DNA of 55,016 nt, from NCBI GenBank assembly GCA_000181795.3, contig CM012953.1:2585013-2640028 (forward strand). The letters are read 5' to 3'. This DNA is from Trichinella spiralis (lineage: Eukaryota; Nematoda; Enoplea; Trichinellida; Trichinellidae). A model generated the notes under the pieces. The model was not told the origin of the DNA, did not search any database, and saw only the letters and a list, made by a program, of their open reading frames with translations. The position numbers and the translations under genes were made by a program. Shown here one piece after another: positions 1 to 8,083 of the stretch (positions are counted from its first letter, which is position 1; each line of letters opens with the position of its first letter).

Positions 1-145
1 CATTATTAATGTTACGTCACCATTACTAAAGATACGTAATCCTAAATGGAATATTTGAACCAATGAAATGAAGAATATTACAGCTAATCACAACTGAAGA
101 GTTTGAATCAATGAGCAATTAGATAAGGAAAACTAATAAGACGAC

Positions 146-232
146 GAATTGAAGGTCCAATGAAATAACGAGTTCAACGACCAGTAAAATTAGACCGTGA
201 AAATTTGTCCCGCAATCGACCATCCCTCAAAT
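146..232. repeat. Dispersed repeat, copy 1 (partner near 8 kb)
   Basis: This stretch resembles 7975-8083 in the same orientation, at roughly 80% by eye. Shared blocks include GAAGGTCCAAT and ACGACCAGTAA, and both copies end near GACCATCC. On the minus strand both copies keep a similar short peptide reading (a Gly-Arg-x-Thr-Arg-Tyr core), so this may be a remnant of a small duplicated coding segment. No full ORF or known family was recognised. It lies directly outside the left arm of the near-palindrome. Confidence 0.5.
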
Positions 233-539
233 TATACAGATTTCATGGTAGTACCTATATTAGTATTAAAAACACACATGCATGAATTGCTGTATTTGAG
301 GTATGGCCGCGTTCGATCAATCTCACATCACGAAAACAATCAGAATTAAAAAAGTGATTTTTATTATTTCCAATATGCTGATACAATGCCTCAAAAACTA
401 ATGAAACGGAAAGCAACGCAGTGCTTGTAATGGCAAAAAACAGCTTTTATGAATTCAGTTGCTCTTCTTTAAACACTATAAAATGCTGCAACGTAATGCG
501 TTCAGAATGTCTTGCCAGTTCATCACTGGTTTGTGCGCC

Positions 540-1290
540 ACCTTTTAAAAGAAATTAGCCACACGACTGCGCCAGTAATCAAAGTGAAATTTGTAGTCAG
601 CGACGGGAATGTGGACGCCCATTTTTGCTTCCCCGTTGACGGACATCGTGAGGGATGTGCCTCCGCGTACAACCATGTCATATAATGGTGATGAATAATC
701 GCACACAGCGGTAAGAATACGTCACTGTTACCTTCGAGGTTCCGTATCGAATTTGTACGGTGCTATTTTGACCAACATGCATTCCCATTGTTTCTGCATA
801 AGGTTTAGTTGCCAGTAATCAAAGCGAGAGTTGCAATCGCTGACAAAGATGTAGACGGTGACTTTGGGTTCCCCGTCGACGGACATCAGGAGGAAGGAGC
901 CTCCGCGTACAACCATGTCACATGATAGCCATTCATCAACACACCCAGCGGTAAGAATGCGGCACTGCTACCTTCGAGGATCCGTATCGAATTTGTACGG
1001 CGCTATTTTGACCAACATGCGTTCCCATTGTTTCTGCATAAGGTTTAGTTGCCAGTAATCAAAGTGAGAGTTGCAATCGCTGACAAGGTTGTAGACGGTC
1101 ACTTTGGGTTCCCCGTCGACGACATCAGGAGGAAGGAGCCTCCGCGTACAACCATGTCACATGACGGTCATGAATCTTCGCACTCAGCGGTAAGAATGCG
1201 CTACTGTTACCTTCGAGGTTCCGTATAGAATTTGTGCGATGCTATTTTGACCAGCATGCATTCCCATTGTTTCCGTATAACCATACACGA
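540..1290 (-). repeat. ~240-bp tandem repeats, left set
   Basis: About three units plus a diverged partial unit are visible. The marker CCTTCGAGG(T/A)TCCGTAT recurs near 731, 971 and 1210, a period of about 240 bp (80 codons). Each unit on the minus strand keeps an open stretch of about 60 residues beginning MVVRGG and containing DYWQLN and QKQWEC. The stretches do not join into one frame because stops lie between them. A second frame (MGxHxGQN, YGTSKV) is also open over part of each unit. Function unknown. The same array occurs inverted at 5310-6130. Confidence 0.75.
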
Positions 1291-1407
1291 TCAGTATGTA
1301 AGGCAAGATAACTCTTTTCAGAATTTCAGTGACTTTCTTGCCAGCGAGTAATCTGAGTTCATCAAAGGAAAATGTTTACATACCATTTCATTCAAGTCGT
1401 TCAAGAT

Positions 1408-1596
1408 TCACTCATTGGCTCTACTATCAGCATTTCGACGACCAGAAGCTGTAATCTTCAGTTTTTTCAATCCATGCAGAGTTGTACATTGAGGAATTAC
1501 ATTAATCAATAAATTTTCTTTCTTCTTTGGCATACTAACTGTCCGCCTTCCGTAAACGGCTGAATTTTCTCGAAGAAAAGTCGATAAAATTTTCAT
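1408..1596 (-). CDS. Small ORF of unknown function, left copy
   Basis: A 62-residue ORF beginning MKILSTFLRENS and rich in Lys and Arg (MPKKKENL follows). It is identical to the ORF at 5000-5188 (+) except for the last residue before the stop. It lies about 350 bp downstream of a TATA-type promoter that is also mirrored. The strong conservation probably reflects DNA-level homogenisation of the arms rather than protein constraint. An overlapping frame (MLRKMFPNENF) is also open over part of the region, so the true coding frame is unclear. No family recognised. It may be one exon of a split gene, because a donor-like ATG/GTATGTAA follows. Confidence 0.3.
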   Translation of the reverse strand: MKILSTFLRENSAVYGRRTVSMPKKKENLLINVIPQCTTLHGLKKLKITASGRRNADSRANE

Positions 1597-1950
1597 TGGG
1601 AAACATCTTCCTCAACATTCTTAATTGAACCTGACAGGCGTAGGAGCAAAGCCAGCTCTGGGGACGAATCAGAATCAGCAAGGGAAAGTTGTTGTTTTCT
1701 ATGATATTCAGCAGAGCAGACCGGGTTCAGTGTATCAAAAACAGTGCACTACATCTTGACCAACCGCCGTTACTTCACAGCAATGTAGAAAATATCGGAA
1801 ACTTTATGAAAGTTGCGTTCATTACAAACTGATCGTCGATAGAAAACGTCGAAAATACGAAGGATGGATTTCGACGGCAGCGGCTACACAACGCAGCCAA
1901 CGCCCTGAGCGCAACGTAACCAAACTGGAAACTGGCTTATTTTCGAGCTG

Positions 1951-1958
1951 CTTTTATA
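1951..1958 (-). promoter_or_regulatory. TATA-type promoter element, left arm
   Basis: Reverse complement TATAAAAG followed by GCAGCTCG, in a locally GC-richer stretch. It is oriented towards the small ORF at 1596-1408. It is mirrored exactly by TATAAAAG at 4638-4645 in the right arm. Assigned by motif and position only. Confidence 0.5.
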
Positions 1959-2837
1959 TCACGCTCGCCGATTGTTTGCCTGCCTTATCTCTATAATCTT
2001 TGCTTCGCAACGATTCGCGTGATCTCTTTTCGCTCACGTACGACGTGTTAAAATTTCGCAACTTACGCAGCTTTTTCAACGCGGCTCAGGCACGACATGA
2101 TTGGCGGATACGTTCCGCTCGCTATGTAACGAGCGACTTTACTGCCACCTGCCGCCGTTAATCTGACTTAACTGGTGGTGTAATATAAAAATTACAAGTA
2201 AAATGTTTAATAGTACATTTCAACGCCAGTTGAAAAAAATATTTTTGTTCAATATTATACATTAAATAATGTAATGCATTCAATTAATTTTATTAGTATA
2301 TTGAATTTCATTTATTAAAGTGTTATCAAAAATAATCAGCTCCATATATATTTTGCGATGGGGCAATTTGATTCAATATTTTGCGCAAAACAAGATCATT
2401 TATTTCTGTGAGTTAAGTTGCAAACATAATTTCATTACATCAAGATAAAGTATTGCAATGTACAAAATTCATGAGAAAGTGACACGTGCATGAGCTAATA
2501 AGTAAAATCGATTGGGTCGACTTCTTAATGACATTTTACGAAAGTGTATACATTCGACTGTTATCAAGTCTGATACATACTTGCGCCGAATACACTCGCC
2601 TTATCAGATAAGGGCAACTGACCTTCAGCTCAGCTGTGAGTCGGTTTGAACTGAACAATGAATAACCTACAGTCCAGTTCTTGATGGCTTATTTTTTGTC
2701 TACAACAAGCATAGTATAAACTATACATTTATTGTAGCAAAATAAAATAAAATAATAATATAAAAATAAAATAAAGTTAAAATTATGAATTATTTGAAGA
2801 TTATCAAATTATTATTCTTCATCTTCGGTGAAGCAAA

Positions 2838-3344
2838 TCAACGAACCACAGCTCTACTTCTCAACGAATACCGCTTCTGTTTTGGAATTGATTTTAATGA
2901 AGAACGCTTTCGAGGAGATTTACTAGCCTTGATCAAAACTGCTTTTTGATTGGATTTTTTCACGCTTCTTTTCTTATTACGACGAGATTTTCCTCCACTT
3001 TTAGATCTTTGTCTCACTGAGACTTTACGGGCCGCTTTCTTGCCAAGGCTCTTCTTCCTTGTAATACTCTTTGATCTCGAACGTGACCGCAACGACTGCG
3101 AACACGTTGGGCAAATTATTTCTGAGGGAGCTTCACCTCCATCTAATAGTACAGCTGATGGTCTTTTCTGCAATTTTAATCTTGATGATGGAACCACAAT
3201 TTGATGAGTAGAACGCTTTGGGGTTTGACTTCTTGATATTGAACGTCTTCGAGGACGGGTATAACTACCCCTGCGACTACTCATACTACTTCGGGTGCTA
3301 CTACGACTGCGACTTCGACTATAACTACGAGCAGAGCGCGCCAT
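2838..3344 (-). CDS. Small Arg/Ser/Lys-rich basic protein
   Basis: A single-exon ORF of 168 residues from the ATG at 3344. An in-frame ATG lies 11 codons upstream at 3377, but the 3344 ATG has a better context (GACAATGGC) and suits the TATA element at about 3405-3412. The N-terminal ~40 residues are Arg-Ser dipeptide-rich (YSRSRSRSSTRSS). The middle has a less basic segment with a CPTC motif. The rest is Lys/Arg/Ser-rich and ends RYSLRSRAVVR. No RNA-recognition motif is visible, so it is not a standard SR splicing factor. Composition fits a nuclear nucleic-acid-binding protein, for example a sperm nuclear basic (protamine-like) or SR-like protein. That role is inferred from composition alone. 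It sits at the centre of the palindrome, with a broken inverted copy at 3720-4017. Confidence 0.6.
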   Translation of the reverse strand: MARSARSYSRSRSRSSTRSSMSSRRGSYTRPRRRSISRSQTPKRSTHQIVVPSSRLKLQKRPSAVLLDGGEAPSEIICPTCSQSLRSRSRSKSITRKKSLGKKAARKVSVRQRSKSGGKSRRNKKRSVKKSNQKAVLIKASKSPRKRSSLKSIPKQKRYSLRSRAVVR

Positions 3345-3404
3345 TGTCGAACAGGGTATGGACCACACAAGCGACAAGACTGAAAAACTTTTGTTTGAAC
3401 ATCA

Positions 3405-3412
3405 CTTATATG
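3405..3412 (-). promoter_or_regulatory. TATA-like element of the basic-protein gene
   Basis: On the minus strand this reads CATATAAG, about 60 bp upstream of the preferred ATG at 3344. That leaves room for a start site and a short 5' UTR. The inverted copy of the gene at 3720 lacks this promoter segment. Confidence 0.45.
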
Positions 3413-3719
3413 GGCTATATTGCACTTTCAACAATATCACTTTAAATTAAAATTGTTTAAACTTATCTTTAAAGTAGGTTATGAATAAAATGATCATCAG
3501 TATCACTCCAGTTTGATACACAAAACTGGGAAAAAATCTAGAAAAATCTGGAAATCATAGAATATGCGATTTGCTCAAATTATTCTGCTTTGATTAGTTG
3601 AAATATTTTTAATTTCATTAATACAAATGTTTAAATACGCAACAATTGATTACGTAACATTAATGTATTTGATGTTTGGTTTTTCAAATGCCGTTGTTTT
3701 TACATTCGTGTAAGAAGTA

Positions 3720-4017
3720 CTGAAGCGCCCTCAGAAATGATTTGCCCAACGTGTTTGCGGCCGTTGCGGTCACGTTGGAGATCAAAGAGTATTACAAGGA
3801 AGAAGACCCCTGGCAAGGAAGCAGCCCGTAAAGTCGCACAGCGACCAAGATCTAAAAGTGGACGAAAATATGTTCGTAATAAAAAGAGAAGCTTCAAAAA
3901 TCCACTAAAAAAGCAGTTTTGATTAAGTCAACTAAATTTCGAAGAAAACGTTCTTCATTGAAATCTACCCCAAATAAGAAGCGTTATTCATTGAGAAGCA
4001 AAGTTATGCTTCATTGA
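3720..4017 (+). pseudogene. Broken inverted copy of the basic-protein gene
   Basis: It matches the 3' two-thirds of the gene at 2838-3344, starting at the Glu-Ala-Pro-Ser-Glu segment just before CPTC. The N-terminal Arg-Ser region and the promoter are absent. One frame runs from 3737 (MICPTCLRPLRSR) and stops at 3922. The C-terminal part (KRSSLKSTPNKKRYSLRSK) continues in another frame to the stop at about 4017. That implies one frameshift, near an A-rich run around 3895-3912. The missing 5' end and the frame change make it a pseudogene of the centrally placed intact gene. Confidence 0.7.
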
Positions 4018-4637
4018 ATCGCTTCAACGAAGATGGAGAAATATAATTTGATGCTTACAAAATAATACATTTTATTAACATTATTTTTATTATTTATATT
4101 TAAGCTTGCGAATTGTCATTACACTGAATTTTCTATAATGCAACATTTTATCTTGATATAATAAAAATATGTTTGCAACTTAACTCACAGAAATAAATGA
4201 TCTTGTTTTGCGCAAAATATTGAATCAAATTGCCCCATCGCAAAATATATATGGAGCTGATTATTTTTGATAACACTTTAATAAATGAAATTCAATATAC
4301 TAATAAAATTAATTGAATGCATTACATTATTTAATGTATAATATTGAACAAAAATATTTTTTTCAACTGGCGTTGAAATGTACTATTAAACATTTTACTT
4401 GTAATTTTTATATTACACCACCAGTTAAGTCAGATTAACGGCGGCAGGTGGCAGTAAAGTCGCTCGTTACATAGCGAGCGGAACGTATCCGCCAATCATG
4501 TCGTGCCTGAGCCGCGTTGAAAAAGCTGCGTAAGTTGCGAAATTTTAACACGTCGTACGTGAGCGAAAAGAGATCACGCGAATCGTTGCGAAGCAAAGAT
4601 TATAGAGATAAGGCAGGCAAACAATCGGCGAGCGTGA

Positions 4638-4645
4638 TATAAAAG
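4638..4645 (+). promoter_or_regulatory. TATA-type promoter element, right arm
   Basis: TATAAAAG followed by GCAGCTCG, pointing away from the palindrome centre towards the small ORF at 5000. Exact mirror of the element at 1951-1958, so the two arms would fire divergently outward. Confidence 0.5.
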
Positions 4646-4999
4646 CAGCTCGAAAATAAGCCAGTTTCCAGTTTGGTTACGTTGCGCTCAGGGCGTTGGC
4701 TGCGTTGTGTAGCCGCTGCCGTCGAAATCCATCCTTCGTATTTTCGACGTTTTCTATCGACGATCAGTTTGTAATGAACGCAACTTTCATAACGTTTCCG
4801 ATATTTTCTACATTGCTGTGAAGTAACGGCGGTTGGTCAAGATGTAGTGCACTGTTTTTGATACACTGAACCCGGTCTGCTCTGCTGAATATCATAGAAA
4901 ACAACAACTTTCCCTTGCTGATTCTGATTCGTCCCCAGAGCTGGCTTTGCTCCTACGCCTGTCAGGTTCAATTAAGAATGTTGAGGAAGATGTTTCCCA

Positions 5000-5188
5000 A
5001 TGAAAATTTTATCGACTTTTCTTCGAGAAAATTCAGCCGTTTACGGAAGGCGGACAGTTAGTATGCCAAAGAAGAAAGAAAATTTATTGATTAATGTAAT
5101 TCCTCAATGTACAACTCTGCATGGATTGAAAAAACTGAAGATTACAGCTTCTGGTCGTCGAAATGCTGATAGTAGAGCCAATGTGTGA
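5000..5188 (+). CDS. Small ORF of unknown function, right copy
   Basis: Mirror copy of the ORF at 1408-1596, with 61 of 62 residues identical and only the last differing. Downstream, about 5215-5420, another open frame without its own early start reads through LLAGKKVTEILKRVILPY and then enters the first tandem repeat. It could be a second exon, because a donor-like GTATGTAA and an acceptor-like TCAG lie between them. I could not assign a family. Confidence 0.3.
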   Translation: MKILSTFLRENSAVYGRRTVSMPKKKENLLINVIPQCTTLHGLKKLKITASGRRNADSRANV

Positions 5189-5309
5189 ATCTTGAACGAC
5201 TTGAATGAAATGGTATGTAAACATTTTCCTTTGATGAACTCAGATTACTCGCTGGCAAGAAAGTCACTGAAATTCTGAAAAGAGTTATCTTGCCTTACAT
5301 ACTGATCGT

Positions 5310-6130
5310 GTATGGTTATACGGAAACAATGGGAATGCATGCTGGTCAAAATAGCATCGCACAAATTCTATACGGAACCTCGAAGGTAACAGTAGCGCAT
5401 TCTTACCGCTGTGTGCGATGATTCATGACCATCATGTGACATGGTTGTCTGCGGAGGCTCCTTCCACCTGATGTCCGTCGACAGGGAACCCAAAGTGACC
5501 GTCCACATCTCTGTCAACGATTGCAACTCTCACTTTGATTACTGGCAACTAAACTTTGTGCAGAAACAATGGGAGTGCATGTTGGTCAAAATTGCATCGC
5601 ACAAATTCTATACGGAACCTNCGAAAGGGTAANCAATGCCGCATTCTTACCGCTGTGGTGTGATGGATTCATGGACCATCATGTAGATATGGTTGTACGC
5701 GACGGCTCCATTCCATCCTGATGTCCGTCGACGGGGAACCCNAAAGTGACTGTCCACATCCCTGTCAACGATTGCAACTCTCACNTTTGATTACTGGCAA
5801 CTAAACCCTANTGCAGAAACNAATGNGGAGTGCATGTTNGGTCAAAAATTGCATCTCACAAATTCTATACGGAACCCTCGAAGGTANACAGTAGCGCATT
5901 CTTTACCGCTGGCTGTGTTGATGAATGACCTATCNATGTGACATGGTTGTACGCGGAGGCACATCCCTCCTGATGTCCGTCAATGGGGATGCAAAAGTGG
6001 GCGTCCACATCCCTATCGACGACTACAAATTTTACTTTGATTACTGGTGCAGTCGTGTGGCTAAGTTTACTTTTAAAAGGTGGTCGCACAAATCCAGTGA
6101 TGAACTGGCCAAGCACGTTCATGAACGCTT
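5310..6130 (+). repeat. ~240-bp tandem repeats, right set
   Basis: Inverted partner of the array at 540-1290. The marker ATGGTTGT(C/A) recurs near 5441, 5690 and 5943. Each unit again holds an open ~60-residue stretch (DCNSHFDYWQLN, QKQWECMLVKIA). The last unit diverges after its FDYW motif and ends HERFHVVTS before a stop. N calls in 5621-5935 break the apparent frames, so intactness cannot be judged. Confidence 0.7.
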
Positions 6131-6385
6131 TCACGTTGTAACATCATAGTGTTTAAAAGAAGAGCAAACCGAATTCACGAAAGCTGTTGTTTGATGCTAT
6201 TATAAATCACCTGCGTTGCCTCTTCCTATTTCCATTAGTTTTTTGTTTGAGGGTTTTTTATCAGAATATTGGAAAATAGTNAAAAATCCACTTTTCCTAA
6301 TTTCTGCTTGTTTTCCCTGATGTGAGAATTGATCGAATGCGGCCATATGTCAAATACAGCAATTCATGCATTTTCGTTTCTTATA

Positions 6386-6924
6386 AGAATCCTCAACTTC
6401 ATCACTGATGGTGGATGATAATGTTTTATCATATTAATTCCCCTGTAACAGTGGTGTGCGTTAAGTGTTCTTTGGTATTCTTTAGAGTTTCTTCAGCGCA
6501 CGCTTTGTGTAGATCTGTGGAACAATTAGTTTGGTCATATACCACAATGATGCACCATAATTCATTGTTATTATTTCCTCTTCCTATCATTACTGAATGA
6601 GATCATTTTATGCATGTTGCAATGATGTTTAAACTGAGGAGCAAACTTTTACTGCGCTTTCTTTCTAGTCGTTGGTAGCGCTTCTCATTTCTACCATTGC
6701 ACCGTTGTCTTATTGGTTTTTATTGTTGAATTTTTCATTGATTTATACTTCTCAGTTTTGATTAGCTGTAATATTTTTTCTTTTAATTCATTCAAATATT
6801 TTAAGTTGACGAAACTTTAATAGGTGACATATAATATTAACAGTAAAAAATTTTTATTACTCAAAAATTACATTGTTTCTTTTATCAAAATTTATATTTT
6901 GTCATTCATTGAAATTTTGCCTTG
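6386..6924. other. AT-rich stretch with no gene seen
   Basis: Between the right palindrome arm and the gag fossil. The only ORFs are short, of low complexity and without recognisable motifs. No RNA gene or repeat was recognised. Confidence 0.6.
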
Positions 6925-7626
6925 TAACTAGCCGCTCTCCCGGGCGGGCTCATTCGTCGCCTCTGTTGGAAATCGTCTTCAGCCCGCATGACTTTACTGA
7001 CCAGTCTCCGAGCTTCAGTAAGGGTCGCCTGTTCCTGCAGCCGGATTGCCAAATACGCCTCTTTTGAGGTTATTCCCCCGGCGAAACGCGCACGAGATCA
7101 CGTTCTGTTACGCCGGCTCTGCGTTCAACTTCCGCCATCTCCTGGGCGTATTGTTCGATGGTTTTGCCCTCGCGTTGGTGCATGGCGTGGAACCGTTCGA
7201 TCAGCCGCCCTGTCGACTCTTCCGGGCCGTACGCGTCCAGCAATCTCTTCTTGAACTCTTCGAAGGAATCCCCTCTTGTTTGTCCTGCCGGGTAGAGCTC
7301 GCGGTGAACTGAGTCGCTAAGAAGATAGCGAGCGGCCATGCCGTGGTCAGAAGGCGGAACCCTGCTGAGGCAGAGGAAGTCTTCCAGCCTCTCCAGCCAT
7401 TCGACGGAATCCATCTCCGGACGAAAAGCATGGGGCGGGCGATAGTAGTCACCTCGGTACGCCGATGGCATCATTTCCCGGACAGGCCCCCATTGTAACG
7501 AGCCGCTCTCCCAGACGGGCTCTTTCGTCGCCTCTGTTGGAAATCTTCTTCAGCCCGCATGACTTTACGACCAATCTCCGAGCTTCGGTAAGGGTCGCCG
7601 GTTCCCGCAGCCGGATCGCCAGACCT
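6925..7626 (-). mobile_element. Ty3/gypsy gag fossil (partial)
   Basis: A GC-rich island in AT-rich DNA. Read on the minus strand it gives a gag-type segment with EWLERLEDFL, EEFKKRLLDAYGPEE and RFHAMHQREGKTIEQY, typical of the Ty3/gypsy retrotransposon gag (Retrotrans_gag) domain. A second piece, read further along gag (LREPATLTEARRLV), occurs on both sides of the first, at about 6930-7065 and 7499-7625, as ~130-bp direct repeats. No LTR, protease, RT or integrase is present, so only gag parts survive. It is an incomplete, broken fossil. The base composition differs sharply from its neighbours, which fits insertion from elsewhere. Confidence 0.8.
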
Positions 7627-7974
7627 TTCAAATATACTATTTAAGTTTATTTAAAGTTTATTATTTTCAATGATCATCATTTTCAAAAATAATTTTAATC
7701 GTTTTTGTATATTTCAGTGTACCACTGTGATGCTGTATAAAATGTGATAGCGCATATTCATCGAAAGCAACAGAAAAAGTAATATGTTACACAGTATAGA
7801 ATAGCCAGAGTAAAATGATCGCTAATAACAAGGAACACACGCAATAATACTTTTGAACACCTCCAATGTTTTTTACCGGTGTGTTTAAATACATATACAT
7901 GGGACATATTAACGCCACGATTTGGTACAAGACGTAGTTCAGATATATCAGCCAGTTAGAATCAATGCGCACTC

Positions 7975-8083
7975 AGACAAGGGCCACCAATAGGTCTATG
8001 ATGTGAAGGTCCAATAAGATAGCGCGTTGAACGACCAGTAAGAAAAGGCATTGAAAATTGCTCTGAAGTAGACCATCCTCAGT
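7975..8083. repeat. Dispersed repeat, copy 2
   Basis: Direct-orientation partner of 146-232. On the minus strand a short frame reads TGRSTRYLIGPSHHRPIGG, and the other copy keeps several of the same residues. Next to it a separate hydrophobic ORF (7787-7972, minus) has no recognisable family. Confidence 0.5.

Larger units (their letters stand above)
245..3140. repeat. Left arm of a ~6-kb imperfect palindrome
   Basis: The reverse complement of this arm matches 3720-6385. From the outside in, the shared parts are: a boundary block containing GATTGATCGAACGCGGCCAT-like sequence, the ~240-bp tandem repeats, a small ORF, a TATA promoter, and the 3' part of an Arg/Ser-rich gene. Identity varies strongly. 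About 1150-2430 is nearly perfect against the partner, with only occasional single differences seen. The outer repeats and the central gene part are visibly diverged. About 2470-2700 has no counterpart in the other arm. The 3141-3719 spacer carries the 5' end and promoter of the Arg/Ser-rich gene. Confidence 0.85.
3720..6385. repeat. Right arm of the ~6-kb imperfect palindrome
   Basis: Inverted partner of 245-3140. About 4165-5430 is nearly identical to the reverse complement of about 1150-2430. The outer part, from about 5440, is a diverged mirror of the left tandem repeats and contains scattered single N calls between 5621 and 5935, so base-level reading there is unreliable. The outer edge is near 6385, after the block matching the left arm around 290-380. 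Confidence 0.85.

Noticed and set aside
5215-5420. AMP-binding enzyme fragment (VYGYTETMG resembles the YGxTE motif)
   Set aside because: No other adenylate-forming motif is found around it and the frame ends soon after. A short motif match is not enough.
6988-7312. Plus-strand ORFs of about 88 residues
   Set aside because: Shadows of the GC-rich gag fossil, which reads on the minus strand.
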